Shown: positions 43,898 to 54,398 of the stretch, piece after piece
Layout of the letters: the number at the start of each line of letters is the position of its first letter
How positions within the stretch are numbered: position 1 is the first letter of the stretch
Assembly (NCBI RefSeq): GCF_900110605.1
Contig: NZ_FOFI01000001.1
Span: 558,001-622,000, forward strand
From: Epilithonimonas lactis
GTDB taxonomy: Bacteria; Bacteroidota; Bacteroidia; Flavobacteriales; Weeksellaceae
Direction: 5' to 3'
Length of the DNA: 64,000 nt
Position numbers and translations under genes: made by a program
Notes under the pieces: generated by a model
The model's database searches: none
What the model saw: only the letters and a program-made list of their open reading frames with translations
What the model was told of the DNA's origin: nothing

Positions 43898-44554
43898 TTA
43901 CACGTCCATCGCCATCACAAGCAAACTGACCTTCACATTGTCAGAATTGTTTATGATTTCCCAGGCAATGTTGGAACTTGTGTTTCCAGTGGTGTAAACA
44001 TCATCGATCAATAATAGATGCTTATCACGGATCTTCTCGGTCAGTTGGTAGGCATTTTTTGTTTTCAGGCGTTCATGCTGGTCTTTCTTTGCTTGTGCTT
44101 TGGAATGTTTTGTTCGCTGAAGAAGGGAATGACTGATTGGAATCTGAAAATGCTTTGACAACTCATTCGCGAAAATATGAAGTTGATTGTAGCCTCTTTG
44201 TTTCAGCTTTTTGGGATGGAGTGGAACGGTGGCGATGAGGTCTGGCTTTTTGTCTTCGAAGTTTAATTTCTCGATGGTCCATTCTGCGATATTCTTTCCT
44301 ATCTTTTCCCGGTGGTTGTATTTCAGTTGTTGGATGATCTTCTGCGCCAGGCTTTCCTTTTCGTAAAGCATTAATGAAAATGCATTTTCGACCGGAAATA
44401 GGAGAGAAGCCTTTTCCTTCAAACCATTGTTTTCTGAGAATCGATGATGGGAAAAATGGATCTTGTCTTTGCAGATCTCGCACACGATCTCTCTTTTGTC
44501 AATCAACTGATTGCAATCCAGACAGCGGTTTGGGAATAGGAAATCGAAGATCAT
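43898..44554 (-). CDS. ComF-family phosphoribosyltransferase-like protein
   Basis: A 218-residue ComF protein. The N-terminal zinc finger has CLDC (11-14) and CEIC (25-28). The C-terminal phosphoribosyltransferase-like domain has TVPLHPKKLKQRGYNQ and the PRPP loop LLLIDDVYTTGNT. ComF proteins are linked to DNA uptake or to DNA repair; in Bacteroidetes their role is not settled. Convergent with upp. Confidence 0.88.
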   Translation of the reverse strand: MIFDFLFPNRCLDCNQLIDKREIVCEICKDKIHFSHHRFSENNGLKEKASLLFPVENAFSLMLYEKESLAQKIIQQLKYNHREKIGKNIAEWTIEKLNFEDKKPDLIATVPLHPKKLKQRGYNQLHIFANELSKHFQIPISHSLLQRTKHSKAQAKKDQHERLKTKNAYQLTEKIRDKHLLLIDDVYTTGNTSSNIAWEIINNSDNVKVSLLVMAMDV

Positions 44555-44596
44555 AGGTTGTATTTTTCTTAAAACTAAATTAAAAAATTAATTCAA

Positions 44597-44628
44597 ATAA
44601 AAAAGCCTTTCAGAAAATCCGAAAGGCT
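44597..44628 (-). terminator. Terminator of the glycogen phosphorylase-like gene
   Basis: AGCCTTT (44604-44610) pairs with AAAGGCT (44622-44628); a T run follows on the minus strand. It uses the same CCTTTC stem words as the bglX terminator. Confidence 0.82.
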
Positions 44629-44653
44629 AGAGTTATTTTTAATGGAAGAAGAA

Positions 44654-46306
44654 TTAATACATCAATTTGTAATATTCGTCTGCCATTCTATCACTATTGA
44701 ACTGCGTTTTGACATCGTCCATCGAGGTATGGACAATCTTTCTCCATTGGTCTGGCTTCTCGTAATATGCTGGGATGATCTCATTTTCCAAAACTTCATA
44801 AAGATTATTAAGGTCAAATTGATCTTGCTCTAGTGTTGGCCAGTTGTCATAATCTGCTTTTGGAACCACGAATGAGTTTTCTCCGTGTTTCGCAAATTCC
44901 GGGATCCATCCGTCATCTGTTGATAAGTTCACAGATCCATTCATGGCTGCTGTCATTCCGCTGGTTCCGGAGGCTTCTCTAGGCACTCTTGGGTTGTTCA
45001 ACCAAATGTCAGAACCTTGTTTTAATGATTTGCTTAATGATAATTCGTAACCTGTAAGCACGGCCATATTTTTATGATTCTTGCTTTCTTCAACTAAATT
45101 GTTGAAAGTGGAGATTGAGCCATAATCCATTGGATATGGTTTTCCTGCCCAAATGATCTGCACCGGATGTTCTTTGTTCGAAAGCATTTTTCTGAAACGC
45201 TCTTTGTCCGCCAAAAGAAGGTCGGCTCTTTTGTAGCCTGCGAAACGTCTTGCCCAAACAATAGTCAATACTTTCGGGTCAAACATATTTCCGGTCTGGT
45301 CTGCCACAATTCGGAAAGCTCTTTTCTTAAGGTAAGCTTTTCTGATGTCGAATTCCACATTGTCGCCATCTTCCTTATGTTGGTAAAGCGCTTTGTCTGC
45401 CCAATATTTGAACTCCTGAGCATTGGTGATCGATTTGATCTCACAGATGCCTTCGTACTTGTTCCACATCTCTCTGGAAACTACGCCGTGCAGCTGGGAA
45501 ACACCATTCGCAACTCTCGCCATTCTCAAAGCACAAAGTGAGTGGTTGAATTTGTCATCTTCTACACCTTCAATCGTCTTAACCTCGTCTATTGTCAATC
45601 CGCAGAAGTAGGACATATCGTGGCAAAGGTGGATGTTGTGTTTTTCATTTCCGGCTTCTTCTGGTGTGTGTGTGGTGAAAACCAATTTTTCTTTTACTTT
45701 GGCCAGGTCGCCACCATATTTTCTTAATAAATAGAATGCTGCCGGCAATCCGTGCGCTTCGTTCAAGTGGTAAACCTCTCTTTCGAAATTCATCTCGTCC
45801 AACAATTTTGCACCACCTTTTCCTAGAAGGATGTATTGGGCAACTTTGGTAGATTCGTTCGCGTCGTATAGTTTGTGGCAGATGGTCTTTGATAAATGGT
45901 CATTCTCAGGAACATCTGTGCTCAAGAAGAACATCGGGCAAGTTTTGAAAGTCTCTGGAGCCAAGTACCAAACTTTTACCCAAACCGGAGCATTGTGAAT
46001 CTCGATCTGGAATTTGATGCCTGTGTCTTCCAGGAAGCTGTACATTTTCTTGGTCCAGATCGGATTCAGGGTTTGATCCATATTTCTACTTTGGTCGTAG
46101 TAGCCATATTTCCACAAGATCCCGATTCCCACGAAATCCTGTTTCAAATTGTAAGCACTTTTCATATGAGAACCCGCCAGGAATCCAAGACCACCGCTGT
46201 AGATCTTGAGCGATTGGTCGATTGCGAATTCCATGGAGAAATAAGCTGTTTTTTTGGCGTAATCTGGATTGATGCTGTAAGGCATCTTGAAGTTTTTAAA
46301 ATCCAT
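44654..46306 (-). CDS. glgP: Alpha-glucan phosphorylase-like protein lacking the PLP lysine
   Basis: A 550-residue GT35-family protein of the short (archaeal-like) type. Family segments: AYFSMEFAIDQSLKIYSGGLG at the start (FSMEFA, YSGGLG), VYHLNEAHG, TTHTPEEAGN, WARRFAGYKRADL. The C-terminal PLP loop of active phosphorylases reads GTSGMKAAxNG or GTGNMKFMLNG; here it is GTSGMTAAMNG, so Thr452 replaces the Lys that binds PLP. Unless PLP is bound another way, it should be inactive as a phosphorylase, or it may be a different glycosyltransferase subgroup. No other glycogen gene is nearby. Confidence 0.82.
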   Translation of the reverse strand: MDFKNFKMPYSINPDYAKKTAYFSMEFAIDQSLKIYSGGLGFLAGSHMKSAYNLKQDFVGIGILWKYGYYDQSRNMDQTLNPIWTKKMYSFLEDTGIKFQIEIHNAPVWVKVWYLAPETFKTCPMFFLSTDVPENDHLSKTICHKLYDANESTKVAQYILLGKGGAKLLDEMNFEREVYHLNEAHGLPAAFYLLRKYGGDLAKVKEKLVFTTHTPEEAGNEKHNIHLCHDMSYFCGLTIDEVKTIEGVEDDKFNHSLCALRMARVANGVSQLHGVVSREMWNKYEGICEIKSITNAQEFKYWADKALYQHKEDGDNVEFDIRKAYLKKRAFRIVADQTGNMFDPKVLTIVWARRFAGYKRADLLLADKERFRKMLSNKEHPVQIIWAGKPYPMDYGSISTFNNLVEESKNHKNMAVLTGYELSLSKSLKQGSDIWLNNPRVPREASGTSGMTAAMNGSVNLSTDDGWIPEFAKHGENSFVVPKADYDNWPTLEQDQFDLNNLYEVLENEIIPAYYEKPDQWRKIVHTSMDDVKTQFNSDRMADEYYKLMY

Positions 46307-46490
46307 TCGTTTTAATTTTTAAGGTCTTGTCTATATGCCTGCAAATATAACAATTAGTTTTTTGTACAGTCAGTTACAGTCTTATATTATGCAAAAATGT
46401 AACCATCAAATGAAGGATCACGCTGTCATTGCTTGTTCATGAAGTTTATCTTAATTTTTTGTAACCTTTATTTTGCCGCTTGTTGCTGTA

Positions 46491-46515
46491 TCGTCAGGCT
46501 GAGGTTCTCGCCGCC
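46491..46515 (-). repeat. REP-like motif, CGAGAGCCTCAGC family, copy 3 (inverted)
   Basis: On the minus strand it reads GGCGGCGAGAACCTCAGCCT followed by GACGA, near-identical to copies 1 and 2. It lies in a 300-base gap ahead of the nuclease-like gene. The rest of the gap is AT-rich with no visible gene. Confidence 0.6.
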
Positions 46516-46607
46516 TTTTGATTTTATTATTAATTTTAATTCATATAAGTATTTAGTGTTCAATTATTTATTAAATTTAAACAGGTTTAATTTCTAATAA
46601 AATCAAG

Positions 46608-47387
46608 ATGATCTATTGTGAAGACCTTCAGAAGAATTTGGACGTTTGTATGGCCTCCAAAACCGGCAAGTCGGATAATCTGGTCAAATGGTATGACTCC
46701 ATCGGCAGCGCCAATCTGCATGAGCGCGAGGAATATCAGAAGAAGACCGAGCTTCTCTTGCTGAGTACTTTGTTCGCGCATTATCCCGATATCGAGATAG
46801 AAAATCTGACGGGCGAGAGTCCGGATTTTATTATTAATTATCAAGGGCAAAGCATCGGTGTAGAAGTTTCGGAGATCATCAATCATTTTGAACTCAAAAA
46901 AAAGGAAAGCTACATCAATCACATTTTCCGAACCGTGGAGAGTTTGCTGGCGGATTATAAAAGTCTTTCCGGTATCTACTACCTCAGCATCGATTATCAT
47001 CAGGACGATTTTTATCAACAACCAGAGCAATTGATCAAGGAGATATCATCTGCGATCACCAACAACAAGAACACCAAATTTGTCAAACATATCAGAAGAA
47101 CGCCCCATCACAAGGGCGTTCTTTTGTTTTTGGAGTACCGCTTTTCTTTGTTTGATGAGCTCCATTCCGAGAAGATCCGCCAAGTGATTGAGAAGAAGAA
47201 CAGCAAGTACAAACTTTATCATTCCAAGGCGAAAGAATGCTGGCTGGTGCTGGTCTCTAACATGTACAACATCGCTTCCCGCTACACCTACATCCACGCC
47301 AAAGAAGAGTTGAAGAATATCAGCAGCCCCTTCTCCAGGATTCTGCATATTGAGAATCTGCATAGTCAGATGATGGTGATCAAATGA
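46608..47387 (+). CDS. Hypothetical protein, degenerate PD-(D/E)XK-like
   Basis: The 259-residue protein starts MIYCEDLQKN and is rich in charged residues. An N-terminal helical part leads to TELLLLSTLF, then SPDFIINYQGQSIGVEVSEI (71-90), which resembles the Asp...Glu-X-Lys core of PD-(D/E)XK nucleases but has Ser where the Lys should be. The rest is alpha/beta with no clear motif. I do not recognise a named family. It could be an inactive nuclease relative or a different enzyme. Codon use is ordinary. Confidence 0.6.
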   Translation: MIYCEDLQKNLDVCMASKTGKSDNLVKWYDSIGSANLHEREEYQKKTELLLLSTLFAHYPDIEIENLTGESPDFIINYQGQSIGVEVSEIINHFELKKKESYINHIFRTVESLLADYKSLSGIYYLSIDYHQDDFYQQPEQLIKEISSAITNNKNTKFVKHIRRTPHHKGVLLFLEYRFSLFDELHSEKIRQVIEKKNSKYKLYHSKAKECWLVLVSNMYNIASRYTYIHAKEELKNISSPFSRILHIENLHSQMMVIK

Positions 47388-47414
47388 TCGTATTGATTTA
47401 ATCTTTTGTTTTTG

Positions 47415-47466
47415 AAATATTATGTTAAATATATAGTGTTTTTGATGTAAAATATTATGTTAAATA
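47415..47466. repeat. Direct repeat AAATATTATGTTAAATA, two copies
   Basis: The 17-base word occurs at 47415-47431 and 47450-47466, each preceded by GTTTTTGA. The 35-base spacing is about three helical turns plus a little, upstream of the HU-like gene; a duplicated operator or promoter is possible. Confidence 0.5.
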
Positions 47467-47568
47467 GAATTTTATTTGTGTTTTTGTTAAATATTTTTCT
47501 TTTTACGTCAATTTTATTTATTAATTTCAGCCCAATGCAATCATGCAGAAACACAAATATTTTTTATT

Positions 47569-47955
47569 ATGCCAATCAAGTACAAATTGATGCACAGAAC
47601 ACAGCCTGGTGTTGCAGGTGGAGGAAGAAAAAGGTGGTATGCCGCCATTGCCAGCGATGGAGAAGTCACTATAGATGATCTAGTAAAGCAAATCGAAAAA
47701 TTCTCAGCGCTGAGTGAAGCCGACATCCGTGGGGTGATCATTGCATTGGAGAATGTCATCCAAGATCAGCTTGTCAATGGAAAGATCATCCGACTGGATA
47801 AGTTGGGTAGTTTCTATCCTAGTCTTTCCAGCGAAGGTGTTGAAAAAGATGTGGATTTCACAGTTGCCAACATCAAGGGAGCAAAGGTCAATTACAGACC
47901 TGGAAAACGCATCAGCGATTCATTGTCTACAGCCAGCTTCAAGAAAAAGGACTAA
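47569..47955 (+). CDS. HU-like DNA-binding protein (Bacteroidetes HU-HIG type)
   Basis: A 128-residue protein with an HU/IHF-type core preceded by a short N-terminal extension (MPIKYKLMHRTQPG). The dimerisation helices (LVKQIEKFSALSEADIRGVI) and GKIIRLDKLGSFYPSL are clear, and the tail is GKRISDSLSTASFKKKD. These HU-like proteins are common and multi-copy in Bacteroidetes and are thought to compact or bend DNA. It has repeats on both sides: a direct repeat upstream and four near-identical palindromes immediately downstream. Confidence 0.85.
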   Translation: MPIKYKLMHRTQPGVAGGGRKRWYAAIASDGEVTIDDLVKQIEKFSALSEADIRGVIIALENVIQDQLVNGKIIRLDKLGSFYPSLSSEGVEKDVDFTVANIKGAKVNYRPGKRISDSLSTASFKKKD

Positions 47956-47964
47956 GGCTTTAAA

Positions 47965-48048
47965 AAAGTAAGCTTACTTTCACCCAAAAGTAAGCTTACT
48001 CTTGACCCAAAGTAAGCTTACTTTTCCAAAAGAGTAGGCTTACTTTTT
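47965..48048. repeat. Four tandem AGTAAGCTTACT palindromes
   Basis: AAAGTAAGCTTACTTT occurs at 47965-47980, again with core at 47989-48000, 48011-48022, and a variant AGTAGGCTTACT at 48033-48044, about 21-22 bases apart. Each core is a perfect HindIII-centred palindrome, except the last. T runs follow the last one, so it may act as a terminator; the regular spacing also fits arrayed binding sites of a dimeric protein. Confidence 0.85.
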
Positions 48049-48346
48049 TTTTGACAAGGTAACAATGTATTCTCCGCTGGCAGTTCAACCTATTTTTTAG
48101 TGATCATGTGCAGCCTTGGACAATATGTTGTATGAAATATCAGGAAGGCCCATACCAAGATATCTTTGTATTATTGAATAAATTTACCTGCTGCAATGGC
48201 AATGCGAAGTGAAAAACTTTATCATAATGGCATTGATATTAAACAATAGTTTAGTCTATTAATTACGGTAATGTTAAATTTTTGAAGAAGTAGCAATGGA
48301 TTGGGTAAAAAGTTTAAATTTGCCTACCACAATAAAAATTTGATTG
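48049..48346. other. Gene-free gap ahead of the first T9SS protein
   Basis: About 300 AT-rich bases. A candidate -7 element TAAATTTG lies at 48315-48322, with TTG at 48300-48302. I see no gene, hairpin or further repeat. Confidence 0.4.
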
Positions 48347-51300
48347 ATGAAAAAATTTTATTCTCCGTTCTGCCACAGAACCGTGTTCTTTTTACTTTTT
48401 ATGCTGACATTCGTGAGAGGGTGGGGGCAGGTTTTTTCCGAAAGTATGGGAACAACTGCTACCACTGGACAGGCCATTGCTACGTATACAGGATTTCAGA
48501 ATACTGGCTCATTAACTTTTTCAGGTTCAGCAGTTATGAGAAATACCTCACCTTCTTCAGGTTATACTGGCGCAAGTGCTTCAATTAATGTTTCATTTGA
48601 ATCTTTTGACAAAGACTTTATTATAGATAATATTAATGCAAATTCATACACTGATTTAGTTTTGTCATTTGGATTAATCAAAGTTAATGCAGCTTCTAAT
48701 ACACACTTTAAAATATCTTACAGTACTACTGGTTCAACAGGTGTTTTCACAGATATTCCTGTGTATTAAGTGGAAGTACTTGGGCATTATACAGTTCAAC
48801 GACTGTAATTCCTAATAATGTTACCTCAATACGTTTTCATAGAAACTCTACTGGAACAAGTGGTTGGAATTTTAGATTAGATGATGTAAAATTAACAGGT
48901 ACCAGTGCGCCTACTTGCTCAACTCCGGCAGACCCTACAGGAACAGTTACAGCAACTCCAGCTTGTGGTTCTACAAGCCTTAGTTTCTCGGGAACTGCAC
49001 CAACAGATGTGAAATATTTTTGGCAAACTACAGCTGGTGGAACTTCAACTTCTTTTCCTACCACTGGTGCCTATGCGCCTACTACATCAGGTACTTATTA
49101 TGTTCGTGCAAAGTCTGATGCTGGAGAATGTTGGTCTGCAGGAACTGTTTCACAGGCAATCACGGTGACAGCAGCACCTATAATTACTACTCAACCTGTC
49201 AATCAGACCGTAACTGAGCCTGCAACTGCAACTTTTTCAGTGGTAGCTTCTAATGTGCTAAGTTATCAATGGCAAGAAAAAATCGGAGCAGCGGCGTGGA
49301 CCAATGTGGGAACAAATTCCAGCTCATACACTACAACGGCAACATCGGTTGCTATGAGTGGGCGTCAATATAAAGTAATATTAACGGGTAGCTCACCTTG
49401 TGCACCTGTGGAGTCGGACGTTAGAACTTTGACCGTTAATGCCATTGTACCGCCAGTAATCTCAAGTTCTCAAACCAAATCTAATATGTATGGAACAGCG
49501 GATACATATACCATTACAGCATCTAGTTCACCAACATATAGTACGGGACCGTTACCTGTGGGATTTACATTTACAGGTAACGTCATCACAAAGGCGAACA
49601 ATGTAGATGTTGGAACATACAATATAAGTATAACTGCTACCAATGGCGGAGGGAGCGATACCAAGAATTTGGCGTGGACGGTGACAGCCAAGCCATTAAG
49701 TGTTACAGGAATTACTGGACAGAATAAAGTTTATGATGGAACAACAGCTACTTTTGTCACGGGGATTGCATCATTAAGTGGGATTGTTGGTACAGACGAT
49801 GTGACTTTGTCTGGAAACCCTACCTTCAGTTTTTCTAATGCAAACGTTGGGACATCAAAGCCTATCTTAGTGAGCGGATATACCCTAGGTGGAACAAAAT
49901 CAGGAAATTACTCACTAGCACAGCCAACAACATTGACCGCAAATGTAACCCCAAAAGGACTTGCAGTAACTACGCCGAGCATTGCTTCAAAAGTATATGA
50001 TGGGTCTTCAGCTACCGGAGCGATTTCTGTCGGAACGCTTTCAGGATTTATTGCTGCAGAAACAGTGACTGCAACGGCAACAGGAGTTTATGCAGATGCT
50101 AACGCAGGAGTAGCTAAAACAGCAACTGTCACATATGTGTTGGCGAATGGCGCCAATGGTGGTTTGTCCACAAATTACTCTTTGGCTAGTGGAACGGGAA
50201 CGGGGAATGTGACGAAAGCACCAGCTGTGCTTACAACGTCTTCTATTGGAATTACCACTGGAGGAACCTATGCACTGCCTGGCTCAACTATCTCTTCCAC
50301 ATCAAACGGAGTATATACTTATACGCTCACGAATAATGGGTTTGCAACTTTAAGTGGAACGACTATAACTGCAGGTTCAACTGTAGGTTCAGAGACACTA
50401 ACCGTAAATCAAGCTGAAGGAACAAATCATTTGGCACAAAGTACAATGGTTACGGTGAATGTAGTGACGGTTGCTGATGGGGCTTGGAAATCAACTTCAT
50501 CGGGGATATGGAGTAGCACAGCATCTGGGAGTACTGTTACATGGTCAAGAAGAATTAATGGAAGTTGGGTGCCGCAAACACTTCCAACGCAACCACCTAC
50601 ATCAGGTTCTGCGAATAAAATTTATATTTATACTGATGTAAAATTATTAGGAAACAATACAGCAAAGGATATTGTTATTGGTGTCGATTCCGAAGATGCA
50701 ACAAAAATTGGAATATTGCATGCTTCAATTTCTACAACATTCGGTAAGTTAATTATTGAAGATGGCGGAACGTTTAGCAAAGAGGCAAATGGTGTAAGTA
50801 TAGATACAGAGGCAAATGGTGGTGTATTAGAAGTTAAAGATGGTGGAGTATTTTTATATAATCATTCTGCAGCAGCTTCATCATCAATTTGGAATGCGAA
50901 AGAAATGTTTCATGCAAACTCAATATTTAAGGTTGTTACAGTTAATTCTAGTGCAATGTTAGTCGTTCCAAATCCTACAGATATATCTTTGTATACTGAT
51001 GCGATAAATGGTACTACAGCATGTTTCGGAAATATTATTATTGATAACTCGACTGGCAAAATGAATCTTGTTCCTGGAGGTTTTAATTTACAATTAACAC
51101 ATAGAGATTTAATTTTCAGAAATAATTCTGATACAACACCATTATCGACGGGCAATATTACTACAATTATCGGGGGAAATGTGATTATAGAGAATTCTTA
51201 TGCAGAAGCTATTAGTTTTTTAAGTACACCTTCAGTATTGAATATAACTGTAAAAGGAAACTTTATTCATAATGGAACAAAAGCATTTAGACCTACAGCA

Positions 51301-54168
51301 AATCTTGGCTCTAATTCATCATTCACAATTGAAGGTGATTTAACAATAAGTAATGGAGGTGCGTTTGTTTTGAATGGAGCTACTGGTGTAATTACAGGAT
51401 CATCTATTTTAAATCTCAAAGGAGATTTATCAGTATCTGGTACGTCGATTATTAATTCTAATGCGACTGGAGCTAATACTTTCAACTTGACAGGAACAGG
51501 AAATGGTTCAACAGCATCGATGACCCAAACCTTAGATATAGCCAATCCTGCAACAGCAGGCAACATCACGTTTAATGTAAATTCTGGAGCATATGTGAAA
51601 TTGATTAATCAAAACTTTGCGTTAGGAACCAACTCCAAATTCAATGTATTATCTGGTGGAACTTTGGATTTTGGTTTTGCAGGAACAACTGCACTTAATA
51701 TCTTAGGAAACGGTACTACAGGAACAGGTTTTAGTGCAGCTGCTGGGTCATATCTTAAAATAACATCTCCCGCAGGTGTAAATAGTACATCTGGAACAGT
51801 TGGTAATATTCAAACCAATACCGCTCCTGTCTTTACGCAGCCTCTTACTTATCATTATACTGGTAATACAGATCAAGTTATGGGAACTGGTGTGGGTGCC
51901 ACGTCTAGTGGGAAAGCTATTATTGTGGATCTCGCAACCAAAGATCTGACACTCACGCCAAGCACATCATTTGGAATTACAAATGCAATCAACGCAAATG
52001 TAAATTCTGGAAATGGTGGGATTTTAGATATTCGCAAAGGAAGATTGGTGGAAACTGACGCATTATACATCAATGGAGGTTCTGGTATTGCAAATGGTGG
52101 AGCATTACAAATGTTACCAGATACTTATTATAAAATTACTAGACCATCTGATGTGGCCGATTTCGATTATATTCCAAGATTTTACAATACTTCTATTACT
52201 GGTGGTGAGATAGACTTAGCATCTAATTCGGGAGGTCAAACCCTACGTGGCGGAAGAACTTATTTTGATCTTACATTTTCAAATGGAGGTACAAAAGAAA
52301 TATCAAGTGCTACGGAAGAGATTAATGGTCTGGTCAGCATCATGGCAAATACAACTTTAGACGGCAAAAGCTTTACAGTAGGGAAATCTGTTACAGAACT
52401 GTTGATGGATAGTGGTTCTAGATTCAAAACAGGTGGTAATGGTGCAAAACCTGATGCAGGTGGAGCATATGTTCTAGACCCAACCTCAACCATCGAATTC
52501 CAAGGTGACTCGGCGACTAAAATCAAAGTAACGCCACAGTATGAAAACGTTGATGTTTCCGGAAGCAACGTAGAAACTGGCGGTAAAAACTTTACCGTCA
52601 ATAATTTACTGAAGGTTACAAATTCAACAGCTATGCTTACTGTGTCAGAAGTATTAACAGATTCTGATACTCCATATGTTGTCACTGCTAAAAAAGGAAT
52701 CCAGGTTGTGACAGGTGGTAAAGCCATCTTCGGAAACAATGCCAACCTCTTGCAGGATGTAGATGCTGCCAATACAGGTAACATCACGATGTTGAGAAAT
52801 GCCACGGTGCCAAATGTACAGTTCAATTTCTGGTCCTCGCCGGTCAAAGATCAGACTTTGTACAGTTTGTACACAGGCGTTCCACTTGTCATGGAATACA
52901 ACTCAGCCAATGACCTTTTCAAGACCTTACCTGCTGCAAGCAATCCTAAATCTGTGTTTGGCAAAGGATACTCTATCCAAGGGCCTTCTTCTAGTACAAC
53001 AGCGCCGTACTTGATCACTGCGAAGTTTGAGGGCGTTCCAAACAACGAAAGTTCAGCAGTGGGTAGCAACACTGTTCCTTTGTCTACAGCGGGTTTCAAT
53101 TACAATCTGATAGGAAATCCTTTTCCTTCGAATCTTAATCTTGTAGAGTTGTACAATGCCAACTCCTCTCAGTTCTATAACGATGGGACCAGTGCCACAC
53201 CCACCGCTTTTCTTTGGGATAATACTGGGAATACACAAATGACCCAACTAGGGTCGGCGTATTCGGGATATGCTCTTAACAATTATGCAACGGTCAATCT
53301 GTCGTCTGGTATCGGAACGCCTGCTTCAATCCTTGGTTCAAGCGGAAAGAAACCTAACGGGATCATAAGACCAGGGCAAGGCTTTATTATGAGAGCCTCA
53401 GAAACAGCGACAGGTCTTGTCTTCAAAAATAATCTGATGAGAACTTCGGCCATTGTCAATAATGGTACCAATTCTCAGTATTTTAAGAATAATTCTACTG
53501 AGGCGAATGATCATTTTTGGCTTAAGCTTTCAACTTCTCGCAATGTAAATATCGTGATAGCGTTGTCTTATAATCGCGACGCTACCAATGCTTTCGAACG
53601 CTTCGATAGTGCCGTATTGAACGAAGGTGTAACGGAGAATTTCTATTCATTAAGTTCGGACTCTAAAAAATTGGCAATTCAGACCAGAAAAGGAGATTTG
53701 GATCCGCAAGATGTCATCCCATTGGTGATCAAAATATCCGAAAATGGAGATCAAAAAATAAGCATCGATGATAAGACCGGAATTTTCAAGGAAAATCAAA
53801 ACATCTATCTGAAAGATAAGTTGATGAGTAAAACAGTCAACTTAAGTAATGGTGATTATACATTCTCCGCAACCAAAGGAACAGATGCGACCCGTTTTGA
53901 GATCGTGTTCAAGGATGACCTTGTGTTAGGCACGGCTGCATCCAGTAAATCTGATTTCACTGTTTACAGGGACGGCTCAGATTATGTCATCCAGTCCTCC
54001 AAGATCCTCGGAAACGTAGAGGTCTATGATGCAGCAGGCAGATTGGTCAGAAGTCTGAAATCGACTCAGAAGACTGTGAGGTTACATGGAGCAACGCTCA
54101 ATGAAGGGCTTTACATTATTCGTGCAGAAAATTCTGGAGATATCAGAACCAAAAAGATATTGAAGTAG
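48347..54168 (+). pseudogene. Large T9SS surface protein with YDG repeats, frameshifted near the start
   Basis: From ATG 48347 the signal peptide ends GWGQ, and the first 140 residues end at TAA 48769 in a different frame from the main part. Adding one T in TATTAAG (about 48764-48769) joins it as DIPVYLSGSTW and gives about 1940 residues. Order: an N-terminal beta-sandwich, Ig-like PKD-type repeats, two YDG-type repeats (NKVYDGTT and SKVYDGSS), a long parallel-beta-like region, then a roughly 480-residue module shared with the next protein, ending in a T9SS type A sorting domain (VEVYDAAGRLVRS). Likely a cell-surface adhesin. The break may be real or an error. Confidence 0.85.
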
Positions 54169-54190
54169 AATTTTTACAACATAATTTACC

Positions 54191-54219
54191 AAAAACACCT
54201 CGTGAGAGGTGTTTTTTTT
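54191..54219 (+). terminator. Terminator of the first T9SS gene
   Basis: AACACCTC and GAGGTGTT arms around a GTGA loop, with a T8 run, about 25 bases after the stop. Confidence 0.88.
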
Positions 54220-54337
54220 ATGTCAAGCGATATTTCAGTTAAAAAAAGTAAACATTCGTTTGTTAAATTACCTTTAATAGCGATTAAACGTAATTTAATT
54301 CTTTGATAATGTTGTTGTTAAATAATAATTAAATGAA

Positions 54338-54369
54338 TTGAGGTAAATCAAATAAAAAATCTATTTTTG
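54338..54369 (+). promoter_or_regulatory. Promoter of the second T9SS gene
   Basis: TTG at 54338-54340, a 21-base gap, then TATTTTTG at 54362-54369, matching TTG/TANNTTTG. It lies 30 bases upstream of the ATG. Confidence 0.6.
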
Positions 54370-54398
54370 CGGCAGACTTTAAAAAAAACACAAACCTG

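Noticed and set aside
47457-47678. Small plus-strand frame before the HU-like gene
   Set aside because: It overlaps the HU-like gene in another frame and has no supporting start context.
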